Assembly: GCA_037178855.1 (NCBI GenBank)
Contig: JASJZC010000005.1
Coordinates: 9,672,001-9,736,000 of the forward strand
Direction: 5' to 3'
Source of the DNA: Oscheius sp. JU75
Lineage: Eukaryota > Nematoda > Chromadorea > Rhabditida > Rhabditidae
DNA: 64,000 nucleotides
This document shows, one piece after another, positions 33,445 to 44,068 of the stretch. A program made the position numbers and the translations under genes. Under the pieces are notes generated by a model. The model worked only from the letters and a program-made list of their open reading frames with translations. It ran no database searches and was not told the origin of the DNA. Position 1 is the stretch's first letter. Each line of letters begins with the position of its first letter.

Positions 33445-36400
33445 TTCTGACTCCGTCTCTTTTATAACAGCTCTGGCCCAGAGCGTTGACCAAAAAGATC
33501 CAATTTCCGATTCTCCAGTCATTTGACTTCTCGCTACTCCCTGAAAAGAGAACAAATCACACATCCTGTTCAGAGTTCTTTTTTTCCAGCTAGTTAGCGT
33601 CTTCTCAGTAATTGATCTTTGCATGTCGTCTTTTGCTCTTATCTACAACATTTGGATTCAGTTTTCCAATAAGATCTTCTGCAACTTGTCTGCTGATTAC
33701 TGCTATTTAAGATTTACTCGAGAAGGTCTGTCGCGTACAAGCGCGCTCTTTGCCCTGTATGCCCCGCCCCCGCCCGTGTGCACGTTAGAGTTCTCGTGGA
33801 AGTGAGGTAAGTTGATATATCTGCCCTAAGTTCTAGTATCTCTCGAGGAAGAAAGATAGGCTTGAGGTCACTCCTTCTGCGGTTTTTTTTATGTTAGTGT
33901 GGTAGTTTGATGCCATTTTGTAACCCAGTAGACAATGATCATCCAGTAAATATTCCCGGTTTTGCCAAAGGCCTTCGTCGAATGCATAAGAGTTTGATAC
34001 TCTATGGGGTAGTAGCTTGCTACGAAGATGGAGGCGTTCCTAGAAAAGCTTGGACAGTTTGGAACGAAATGCCTTACGACTTGGCCCCTCGCGAAGTCTC
34101 CGCAACGGTCGGCGTCTCAAGACCCCGCAGGAGCTTGACTCACAGAGCTCTCTATCTCCGTCGTTATTCGGGTAGAAACTTTACCTTTTTACCAGCCGTC
34201 TCCGACGGCGCGTATAATCCTATCTCCCAGTGCTTAACAGGAAATAAGTCCTACTCACCTGCTTTAAATTAGGCTTACTTCGTCTGTTGAATATGGGCAT
34301 ACTTTTTTTAGCGGCACTAATCCTCTAAGAGAGAGATCAGAAGCCCAACAGATCATACTGGAGCTGGGAGACAGTAAATTCTGAATCATTCCGCAGCCAT
34401 TATAGTCCATCTTGTACCGAGATATCATGACTGGTTGCAGCTGTGGTTCATAAATTTGGTAGTCATGTTCTGTAGGAAATTCGGTTAAAAAAGAAATAGA
34501 CGGGTGGTTATGTTGCATGTGCGCTTACAAAATTTTTAGCGATAGACCGGAATATCCTGACCGAGCAGAAATGCAGAAATGCAAAAGTCACTCCCCTCTA
34601 ACTACCATTCATCATTCAATTTCTAACATAACTTTGGAACTTGCACCTGTTTCCTTTGCCTCACACCTTCCGTGTTCATTCATTCACGTTATTTCTGTTT
34701 CCGACTTTTTTTAAGGCTTTTTCCATCTGCGTACAAGAGATTGTTTTGGGCCTACAACCTCGATCCTGTTGTAAGAACTCATTCTCGAATCATTTCCAAG
34801 AGAGACTCTGTCAAAACAAGTTTTTAGATGTCCGACAAGAAGAGAGAGCTCAAAAACAACGACGCTTGTTTATAACCTCTTTTATCCATGTACAGATCCC
34901 CTCGAATCACTGAAAGTCAGTTTTCTTGCCTACTGGCTAAAGTTTGTGTGTGTGGAAAAATGAGTCTCAATGGTCTCTTAATTTCTGTTTTTGCTTGTCT
35001 GGCTTCGCCTAGTATAAGATACACAAATTCATTAATAACTGAGTGAGCAGCAGCGTAGATTGGCGTGTTCTACGACACAGACTACAACGACTTTTGAAAA
35101 GACTGCTGAACTGTCTCTGTCCCTCTATCTCTCTGTTTCTCTGTCTCTCTCCCTGTCTTGACAAAGAGACAAAAGCCACTACATACCACAAAATTCACAA
35201 TTCAATTATTGCGGATCTTGAAAAAGGGCATCTGGTGACCTATACCACAATTTCACCATTTCGGCGGTTTGGAAAATCTGGAATTTTGCACTGACAATGG
35301 CAGTAGCTGCAGTTTCAGGACAGAAGCCTGATCTTTTCGTCAGAGTATGATCAGCTGTTAAAACATTGCCAAATTGTATGTAAGTAATGAAATAAATCGT
35401 CTCTTTCTCTTTTTTCGCAACCCTTATTTCCTATACTCTAAACAATACTCTTACTACTTCGGTAAAATGCATTCTCTCCGGCACTTTCACGAGCAGACCA
35501 GCGCTTATGGCTCAACATATACTTATTCAGCATTGAATCTGGCAAAAACCTTACAATATCTAACAAAGTTTAAAAACCTTTTTACTTCACCTGTGCGAGC
35601 CACATACCTTTTCGGAAACATTGGGAGCGCTCTGGAACACTTTCTGTTTTGCCAAAAGCCCAGAAACACAACTCCCACGTCCATCTGACCATTCTCATGA
35701 AATTTCAACTTATTCTCATTCCAGCGAGCATAACACCGTCATGAGTACATGGCTGAAAGTTTCAAGACTTGTACTCTAAAATAAGAAATTTGTACTCAAG
35801 AACCTGGAATTCTCGTGCAATTTATCCAGGAAAGAGTACTTACTACAACTAACTCATTCTCCATTGAACAGACTGGACTCCCCTCCACAGGGATTGCTTC
35901 GCACAATTGCTTAAGCGATCCCCTGTCAAGCATACTTATTTACTCTTCGTTATACTTCCTTTATTTCTCAGTCCCTCTGTCATTCGACCTCTCTGTCCTT
36001 CTGACTCTTTATTTAAAAGTTCGAGGACAAAACACATGTCCATAAAATCGTTTGAAATCGACCTCCACGGGATAAACCAGAAATTATTCCAAAAATCTTG
36101 TACGAACATCTTATACGTTAATATTTAGACAAACAAGGACACATGTTTAGCTGAAAAATACAGATAGTACGTCAGGTGAGCAAAGTTTAATCCTTATCAT
36201 ATAGACAATAGAATTAGTGTAGTTTTGTTTCTTTGGTACACTGTACTCGTATTCAGAGCTTATGACTCTGACCCACAATGGCGACACTTTGCGGCACAAT
36301 TTTTTGCGGACATTTTTCAGCTTCACAACGTTCTGCAAAATTGAAGTCCTTGATGAGAGCTACAATTTTGCTAAATATTGTTATGCTTAAAACGTAATCT

Positions 36401-36463
36401 TGGGCTCGAAAAACAAGGTGAGAATGGACGGGGAAAGTGTTTCACTGCGAAACCAGAAAGTTC
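33445..36463. other. Intergenic with dispersed repeats, no supported gene
   Basis: Positions 34008-34060 match the repeat at about 10872-10935 and 34190-34215 matches the hairpin element of 2366. A minus-strand frame at 34518-34264 with an upstream TTTCCTACAG acceptor reads HDYQIYEPQLQPVMISRYKM and could be an exon, but no partner exon was found. A CTCTCTGTTTCTCTG tract lies at 35115-35165. Confidence 0.4.
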
Positions 36464-36582
36464 GCTTACGGCCACACCACGTTGAAAGTACGCCATCCCG
36501 TCCGATCTGGCAAGTCAAGCAACGTTGGGCCCGGTTAGTACTTGGATCGGAGACGGCTTGGGAATCCCGGGTGTCGTAAGCT
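36464..36582 (+). rRNA. 5S ribosomal RNA
   Basis: A 119-nt full-length 5S gene running from GCTTACGGCCACACCACG to GTGTCGTAAGCT, with complementary ends. Internal hallmarks are CGCCATCCCGTCCGATCTGG, AAGCAACGTTG and TAGTACTTGGATCGGAGACG (the internal Pol III promoter). A T6 terminator follows at 36582-36587. Only one copy is present, with no SL RNA gene or tandem array nearby, so it is a dispersed copy that may or may not be active. Confidence 0.95.
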
Positions 36583-36900
36583 TTTTTATTTTTCGTGTTC
36601 AAACTACCTCCTGCTCTCAAAATATCAACAAAATACAAAAGAAAAATCTTTTACCCACTTCCTCCCACTATTTTCTTCTACGTACAGATACACTTCTACT
36701 CCTCCCCCTCTGAATAAGTGCTCAATTGACGACATCCCTCCTCTTTTCTAGACGAAAAGTGTGTCTAATGAGACTTTGTCCAATCCGTTCTCTTTCAATT
36801 TTTGCTCCCAGGACGTATATTTTTGAAGGCTGTTTGTGCTCGACTCTTACTTTTTGTACGGTGTTCACCTATTGACATCTTCAGAAAAGTTGTCTGACTG
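36583..36900. other. Spacer between 5S rRNA and a chemoreceptor gene
   Basis: Nothing beyond the 5S terminator is recognised. CATCTTCAG at 36879-36887, 13 bp before the ATG, is a candidate trans-splice acceptor. Confidence 0.4.
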
Positions 36901-38674
36901 ATGATTCCTGAACCTCAGGAAGCCTGCTCTCTTCAATATGCCGTCTATCAGGACTTTCTCTTCCAGGTAAAACTCTCATGTGGATACCAAATGATAAAAG
37001 TTTTTAGGCAAGTTGGTATGCCGCTTCAGGAACAGGAATCATGTCTCTGCTCACAGTGGTCCCTTTGTGTAGGCTTATTAACGGACAGGTCAAGTTGCCT
37101 AGTACAAAAGTGGGTGATTTTTGCACATCTCGATAGAAGTTTCTTTCAGCTCCTAGCCTTCCAATTGGTCTTCTTCTCTATCGTATATGTTATCGTACAG
37201 CTTGCAACGAAGGTGAGACATTTCCATGGCTGCAAAAGTTCTCGCCATAACTACACAAAATGTAGACAGAAAACCGGGTCGTATCTCTATTGCCTCGATA
37301 GAACATACAGTCTCATCCATAACCTGAACATGTTAGGCTGGGTGAACCGATCGCTCTGAATAACACAGCATATCGTTGATTGCTATGTCAGTTTCCTGAC
37401 CTATTTGAATAATTTTCGACCGAAAAGCGCATGTTCACCTTCCTTTTCGGTACCTCTTCAAACTGTTTCGTAGCATAGTTGAAAATGATGAAAGTATGAT
37501 GTTGGATCTCGTTTCTTGTTTATAGCATTTGTTTTATGGAAACAGCACGCTGCCTTTTGTAATATGAGACGAATAACCAAAAGTATATATATAGACAAAG
37601 CTTTTATTTCCAGGCTCTACACAGTACACTCTCCCTCCTGTATCCAAACGAGCCTTGTGGTCCTGTCGTCTACGCCAAGGACTGCTTGTGGTCGTATCCC
37701 ATCGCAGCCTTTTCTCTGTTTGGAATAGTCTTTACACATGTAACTTCAGCAAGTTTCTTTTAACCAGCTGCTTAAAGTGTGGTATAAATGTCGCCCGACT
37801 CTTGGCATCTACTCTACCATCTAGTTTCCGACTGGAGAGACGATCTATCGGAATGCTCATAGCTTTTGTATCGGTCAGTTTCTGGGAAAAGCGACAAGTT
37901 TAAAGGATTTGTTAAGATTCTTCTGTCACTGTCCTTCACTATTGTTCTGATATCGACCGCAAACCCTTTGGACAAAAGAATAAACTGTGCCGTCTACCCG
38001 ACGTCAGCCATGCCCACCGCTAATCTTCTCTTCTACTTCCTCCTCGTTATTGAAATTATAACCATCGTCATATATGGCTATTCACGGCTGAGGAATGAGA
38101 AAATTGCGGAAGAGTCAGGGTGAGAGAGACAGAGAGACAAAGAGAGGGACAGATAAAGAGAGAAAAAGAAACATAGAGACAGAGAATGGCCCCCATTTTC
38201 AGACAGTACGACCTGGACAAGCGTCTTCAAATTGCCGAAAATCTCCAAACGATCCGTTACTTTTTCCCAACATTACTATTCCATTTTGTTACCATGATCG
38301 TCTACACGATAATTACTATCATCTTGAGGGACCTGATAGTTTCCGAACAGTCAAACCAAGTCCATGGGACCAGAATCGGCTATGCGACATCGGTAAGCTA
38401 GCACATTTCATTTTTCAAGAAAAAAGCACTGCATGTTCTCCTATGTTCTAGACATTCCTTTCTTTAGTCTCCGTCTTTTCAGGCCTACAAGCTCTTACTG
38501 ATGTTTCTTCAGATCATCCCCTACTACATCCTGCTCCAAAACTTGCTCCTATATGTAATGCTGAAAAAGGAACAGAGGAGCCGAAAAAAGTTTCAGCGCT
38601 CATTAGAGGGAAGGGGGGAAGCTGTAGGAGATGTCTATTTCATGAGTCTGGCTGATCAGTGGAGGAAAACTTAA
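36901..38674 (+). CDS. Seven-transmembrane serpentine chemoreceptor (Sra/Srab-like)
   Basis: Eight exons (36901-36966, 37008-37109, 37150-37212, 37614-37739, 37778-37873, 37917-38119, 38203-38392, 38483-38674) encode 345 residues, a normal length. Hydrophobic segments include LLAFQLVFFSIVYVIVQLA (TM2), YPIAAFSLFGIVFTH (TM3), IGMLIAFVS joined to ILLSLSFTIVLIS (TM4), NLLFYFLLVIEIITIVIYGY (TM5), FFPTLLFHFVTMIVYTIITI (TM6) and MFLQIIPYYILLQNLLL (TM7). The motifs CAVYPTSAMPTANL and KRLQIAENLQTIRYFFP fit the Sra superfamily. Such receptors act as putative odorant or taste GPCRs in ciliated neurons. Two internal introns end in TTAAAG and TTAAG instead of TTTTCAG; using them restores frame and intact TM3 and TM4. 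AATAAA overlaps the stop codon. Confidence 0.82.
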
Positions 38675-39021
38675 TAAAGCTAAAAATCAAATTTTTAAAA
38701 GACGGTCCCGGTCTCTGTCTCTCTGGTGTGCGGACTATACGTCCCTATTTGAAAGGGGCGTATAGTCATACCTCCGGTTATAAAAGAGGGCGTATAGTCT
38801 TATATCCCAGTTTGGGTCTCTTGCGAGGGAAAAAGGACCGAGGACAGAGATAAATCCTGAGAAAATACAATCAGAACTCAACAAAGCTAGCATAAACTAG
38901 CAGAACTAGCAAAAACTTAAAACACAGCGACACAGGGTACAGAGCCTTAACGCCTGCAAACATAAAGATTGCGGTAAAGAAACGACGGTATTGGAAACAG
39001 CCTCAGTCTTCTAGAACGTTC
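38675..39021. other. Spacer between convergent genes with repeated CGTATAGTC motif
   Basis: Within 70 bp there are three copies of GGG(A/G)CGTATAGTC, one inverted (38732-38745) and two direct (38755-38769, 38787-38801). Otherwise nothing is seen. Confidence 0.5.
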
Positions 39022-39350
39022 TTACATCCTCACAAAATAGGTTTTCAGCAGGAAATGAATCGTCGAGTCAGCATTTATCATTGAGTAGGATGTGCTCGTA
39101 TCGACGACGTAGAAAGCATCAAAGGATGAGCTGTACTTACTGCTAAGAGACACCGAACCTAAAAATCGGATAATCTAGGAAGGCACTTGTCTAACTTTTG
39201 GGACACTCGATATCCTGATGAATTCCAGCAGAAAAATAGTTTATCAGTGGTCGGGAACAGTCGACTTTGACACGAGCTCTCTTACCAGTTTCGTTGGTTA
39301 TAGTAACTCTGGTCATGCAGGTTGTAGCATTGCCCATTGTTAGGTTTGTG
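39022..39350 (-). CDS. Unrecognised small protein, 3' exons
   Basis: Two exons, 39350-39196 and 39158-39022, are joined by a 37-bp intron in frame. The first follows a TCATCTCAG acceptor, so at least one 5' exon is missing from the model. The 97-residue part reads NLTMGNATTCMTRVTITNET, VKVDCSRPLINYFSAGIHQD, IECPKSS, SSSFDAFYVVDTSTSYSMIN and ends LLKTYFVRM. N-glycosylation sites (NLT, NAT, NET) and Cys suggest an extracellular protein. A hydrophobic stretch, ITVITFLLLFLSPMFLSVQ, lies about 150 bp upstream and may be the signal-peptide exon, but the join is unresolved. The family is unknown. It converges with the receptor ending at 38674. Confidence 0.5.
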
Positions 39351-40154
39351 CTGAGATGACAACGAGAATGCTCCTATTAGCAGAAGCTGGAAATTGCCAC
39401 GTTTTAGTGTTTTAGCTGTCTTGATAAAGGTATTAGACACTGTAAGAAAAAAGTTTGCAATATCCCACCTAGCATTACAAATACTGGACAGATAAAAACA
39501 TCGGGGAGAGAAAAAGTAGAAGAAACGTAATGACCGTTATCGCCCCGTAACTGTCCCTAATTTTTTTGACTAATTACAGACCTGGATCAGATGTCAAAAT
39601 CGATCGTAGCCATTCACCACATCACCTAAATGCAGCCAGCTCGGCATTTTCCGCCAAGAAGACAATGAATAGTAAGACCTCGAAATGTCCAGTCGGTAGT
39701 GTAAGCTGTAGCTACACGGTCAATGCTATGATCTAACTTTATTCACTCTCTAATCTGAAATTTGAATAGATGAGCATTACAAAAGATTCACACCGTCTTT
39801 TTGTCTGATACAGTAACACAAGTTAGATAGAGTATCTTTCACTTCGTGAAGACATAAGCAGTATGGTGTCTTCATCCATTTCACTAGTCAAACTAATCCG
39901 TAGAATGTTTGATCACGTGAAAACCTAGCAAATAAGCAAGAGAAACCTGGAATTCCATTATCATCAGATAAGTTTTGCAACTTATTTGCGGGGTATTGTA
40001 GAGTGCCACTTTCCTGAATGACAGTCAGTGAGGTAACTTAAAAACGAAACTTTTCATAGTTAATACCACCGGAACCCCGCCTCTACTCTATCAGAGCTGC
40101 TGTGGGAGCAGGTGGACATTTTTAGCTGCAACCCCTATGAATATATACTAACAG
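39351..40154. other. Spacer and probable 5' part of the small minus-strand gene
   Basis: Contains the possible signal-peptide stretch near 39500-39545 (minus) and the promoter region of the receptor starting at 40155. No repeat was recognised. Confidence 0.35.
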
Positions 40155-42101
40155 ATGCGTCTGTTCGACTCTCCTGTGACACTCTATTCTACAAACGCCT
40201 TCAGTGTCCTCGTCCTTTGTGTAATCCTACTCTCGGCTATTGTTATCTGGAACGCCTCTCCCGCGACTATGGGAAAATTCAAACTCTGGCTAATGAAAAT
40301 GGCCGTATCTGATTTTATTTTCACTTTGTTTCTCGAGTTTTTCTATATCCCCAACTTATTGTTCCCGATTCCTGCCGCTGAAGTCTCAGGACTGGGCAAG
40401 TTTTTTGGGCATGCCGGAGTCAAACTTACAGTAACTTGAACTGGAAAAACTTGATCTAAACGCTATTTTTAGCACATTTTCACAATTGTGGCAGGTGCAG
40501 CCACCCTGAATTCTGTCCTTGACTGCTGCGTTTTTCGCTCATTTCTTTTCTTCAAATTGGAAGTGGCTCTGGAGAAGTTTTCAGGCAGACCGTGAGTTTT
40601 GAGCACTCTGTCACAAAGTTTTCCAATGCAACTTCATTCTGCTCACAATCAGTCAAACTATAAAATGAACACCAAACAACAATAACTGCGAAGCCTTAAA
40701 AACACTTAGATACGGTACCAGCAGCCTGCGGCTGGTTTGTATTTTAGTTTTTTTAGTTGAACATGCTACTCTCTGCTCTTAACTGACTTGTCACCTAATT
40801 GTCAAATAATTCTTGACTTGTCATGTTTGCTTCGAGGTCCCGGACAACTTCACAAACAAACAAACAGAGTCTACCACAGACACCATCGTGGTTTCATAGT
40901 TTGATCTGTATTGTCTTTCCTATATCTCGTATCCAGAAAACTATCAAAGACCAGCAGATTAACCACTGAAATTCCCTGGGAAGCTCCCACATAGATGAGA
41001 AAGAGCCGAAGAATTTTCCATAGAGGCTTCAGAATGTGATTTGACCTTGACATAGCTGGAGACGTTTTTGGTCAGAGGTCATCCATCAAAAGTTCTAAGT
41101 AGTGAAAAATTATGCGGTATGATCGAAGCTGCCATTTTGTAAGTTCTTTTTACCAGTGCAATACAGTTTGGGGAAAATTTGATATGATGTGGATAGTGTA
41201 CCGGAGAGATTCTTTTCTATTCGGATATGCAACAAAAGAGATTCTGAGCTTGAAGAATCAGATCCGCATTTGCTTCCTGGAAGAGTATGGGAATGATTTG
41301 TACCGATACAAGTTGGCTCGGACTGAGTAGGCTACAGTGAGACACCCGAGTGTCTTACTCACCTGGAGGAGTCCACATTACCGCAAAATTTGTAAAACAG
41401 ACCCAGTAATCGCTTTGGTCTGAACTTCAGAAATTCAGAAGTCTTTCCAGCTCAAATTATCCTATTTCAGAGCAATCTGGTACGTCGTCATCAACAACGT
41501 ACTCGTCTTATTTTTCATAACTGCCTTCAGTTGGAGAAACACCATGTCCTACGATGACCTTCTTGCTTATACTAAAAGACACGACCTTATAAAACTATTA
41601 GATGGGTTCGATCCCGACACTGCATTCTTTGGAATGGACATGGACAAGCCCCTTGTGCTGTTCTGTGGCGTGGTAGCTGGCGTTTGGATAGCCGGTGTGG
41701 AATTCGGGAATATTGTTCTGACATTAATGGTCATGAGAAAAATCAATGAGAACAAGTCATCGATGTCGAGAGAAACGCTTCGGATGCAGAGAAGTCTTAA
41801 TTTTATCCTTCTAGCTCAAACGGCGATACCTGGCCTGGCAGTTTCCCTTCCAACCGGGATCCAAATGATCGGTATGGTTCTACCCGAAGCATCATGGATT
41901 CAATCCAACTTGGTCATGACACCGTCGGTTCTAATTGTCGCCTCGTATCCACTAGTCAATTCGGCCTTTTGTGTATATTTCATGAAGCCATATCGAGTTT
42001 ATTGCAGAAGACTGATTAGCAAAGTTATACCATGTGTCGAGGAAAACGGAACGTCTTCAGCCGTTGTCTCTCTTGCCGCTCAAAGTTCAGGGGTTGCCTG
42101 A
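40155..42101 (+). CDS. Serpentine chemoreceptor (Srh/Str superfamily), copy 1 of an inverted pair
   Basis: Three exons (40155-40430, 40473-40591, 41471-42101) encode 341 residues. The N-terminus MRLFDSPVTLYSTNAFSVLV leads into TM1. Then come SPATMGKFKLWLMKMAVSDF (TM2 start), FLEFFYIPNLLFPIPAAEVS, DCCVFRSFLFF (TM3), KSSMSRETLRMQRSLNFILL before TM6, QTAIPGLAVSLPTGIQM, and SYPLVNSAFCVYFMKPYRVY ending TM7. This fits the Srh/Str group of nematode chemosensory GPCRs. The gene is almost identical in exon lengths and much of its sequence to 58026-59580 on the other strand. Intron 2 is 879 bp, against 492 bp in the copy, because it contains a dispersed repeat (40782-40905). The acceptor before the ATG is ACTAACAG, directly adjacent. 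Confidence 0.87.
40722..40905 (+). repeat. Dispersed repeat in chemoreceptor intron 2
   Basis: CAAACAAACAAACAGAGTC family copy (40782-40905, with GACTTGTCACCTAATTGTCA, TTTGCTTCG, CACCATCGTGG), preceded by a small hairpin CCAGCAGCCTGCGGCTGG at about 40722. It is absent from the corresponding intron of the inverted paralogue at 58657-59148. Confidence 0.65.
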
Positions 42102-43369
42102 GAAATGAAATATTTCAATCTACAGTATGTCTTTGAACCTGTACTTTTGGCCCGAATGTAAGGGATGCAATCCTTTGGGTCTGCCGAAAATCGATCCAGA
42201 GAGAGAGAGAGACAGAGGCTAACAGCGGAGATGTTGGGGCCACTGCGAGAATGCCACATTGCCGTGATCGTACGTGGGAGACAACGCCACGTGTCTCTGT
42301 CTCTCTATTTTAGGTTTTGCAAAGCTGTCGGCTAATCTGGTCAAGAATACCATGAACGAAGACTGATGCTCAGAGTTTTATTGAGAGAATGAGCAGTGAG
42401 AGATCAAAGCTTTGCTCAGTCTAGGTATCTCGAGATCAAGGCCAATCATTCTCCAAATCCCTTTGCTCGGTGTTGGAAATCTTGGGTCTTCTGGTCGCGA
42501 TCACTGACCACAGCGCACCGTAGTGTCATGTTCTTCCAAAACCGCTCCGATAATACCTTGGGATCAGTAGTTGAGCCAGTGAATCATATCCTGTAAATGT
42601 TCAGATTTTTTAAAGCAAAAAAGTTAGAGATTTTCTAAAAAACCTACATCTGAGTACCTTCTCAGCATGGGATCAGACGTTACATACTGAAGGGAAACCA
42701 AATGATTGAGAAGGTAAGCCTCAAAACAGATAATTACGGTTTCAATTGAGTTCTAAGAAGAGAGGGAAAGGTAATTTGGAAGAAGAGGTGTGAATGGACG
42801 AAACGGAGAGGACACATGTGGCTGAAAAGAAAAAGCGGCCGCTTTTTTAAAATACGAAGTGTGTGAATGAACGAAGAGAGTGGCTCATAAAAGTTTGTCG
42901 TGAGAAATCGGACGCCACTGGTCTTTAAAAAATGATCCTGGAGGAACGAGGCAATTTATCGTCTTTTGTGGCACAAGCAAGTGTTCCAACCAATTGTTGG
43001 ACTCAAAAAATGCTGAGAGTCACTACTCACGTGAGTCAGTACTAGATGAGCCGATCTTGTGGACAAGATGGAAGAACCAACCCCCAGATCGAAACTGGAG
43101 GAGAGCCAATAGTGCAAAGTGAGCGCTGCTTATCTCTGGATTTGGCGATCACTGTGCACCTTCACATTCCTTACACAACCCCATGTACAAAGAATCCTGT
43201 CTCCGGAGACCCCTCCCAGCTAGTTCCAAAAGTATGCGAAAGACTGCCGAATGGCGCTGGATTATCATGATTGTCCAGAGACGAGAGACAAAGAGACAGA
43301 GATCTCTTTCAGTCTCTCGGTCCTGTTCAACAAAGCAAAAAAGTTTATTATGGATTCCAATAGGAAATT
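42102..43369. other. Spacer; first 200 bp homologous to the 3' flank of the inverted chemoreceptor
   Basis: About 42102-42300 matches 58025-57840 read on the minus strand (GAAATGAAATATTTCA, GTATGTCTTTGAAC, TAAGGGATGCAATCC, TCGATCCAGAGAG, GTGGGAGACAAC), so the duplication extends past the stop codon. A GA-rich array follows (42195-42220). The rest is unremarkable. Confidence 0.6.
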
Positions 43370-44068
43370 CTATCCGGCTTGATTGGCTCCAAGACAGCTA
43401 ACCTCCGTCACCACAGTGGTCTTGGTTGTTCCAACATAAGCCCATTGGCTGTTAATACACATCAGCACAGCATTCACGACCTTAATGTGACCTTAAAATG
43501 TCACATATACACTGATTCTGACCTGTGTCTGTCCATTATTAACTTCCGGACCTCCCGTAAGTGTGTTGAACTCCATGAAGGCGAACCGATTGACTCCAGC
43601 ATCACAAGTCACTGTCAGAGTCATGCAGCCAGCTGAATTCGTTCCCAGAGATCTGAAGTTACTCATATGATCTCCGCTCATCGCACTTGGAGAAGGCACT
43701 TTCACCTAGTCGGATCCTGATTAAAGCCCGACGGTCGGGATGACCAAGATCGTTAGCCGCGAGGCAGATTTAATTAACAGTGCGACGAGCCTTTCGTCAA
43801 GCAGAAAGTAAAGAGACACGCAGAAAGACAGAAAGACTGAGAGACTGAGACATTCTCATCCAAGGCTTGATATCATGAGGAAAACTCACGATGTCGGCGT
43901 GAAAGATCCAGGTCTGGCTGCAGTACCCGGTGCCAACGTTACGTCTTCTGCTGCACAGGTTCCGCCACAAGTTACGGGAGCCGTCGTTGCAGCTCCTCCT
44001 CCGCTAGTAGCAGCACAAGCTGAAGCCAAATCGAAGCTCATCAATGCCAGAAGCAAAAAGTGAATCAT
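43370..44068 (-). CDS. C6-domain secreted protein
   Basis: Three exons (44068-43890, 43652-43523, 43480-43370) encode 139 residues. The N-terminus MIHFLLLALMSFDLASA is a signal peptide. A Thr/Gly/Ala-rich linker with CGGTCAAEDVTLAP follows. The C6-type core (formerly DUF281) reads GCMTLTVTCDAGVNRFAFME, then VVNAVLMCINSQWAYVG and VVTEVSCLG, giving the regularly spaced Cys of the family. This is a nematode-specific extracellular module of unknown function. The last intron ends in CATTAAG, an unusual acceptor needed to align the exon with the partner gene. It is divergently transcribed from the paralogue starting at 44375, and the two 5' ends are 306 bp apart. Confidence 0.8.

Noticed and set aside
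33907-34272. A 121-codon plus-strand frame
   Set aside because: It runs through two dispersed-repeat fragments (34008-34060 and 34190-34215), so the frame is probably repeat-derived.
37740-37777. An apparent frameshift in TM3 of the chemoreceptor at 36901-38674
   Set aside because: Using the TTAAAG acceptor at 37777 gives a 38-bp intron and a continuous, family-like TM3, so the gene need not be a pseudogene.
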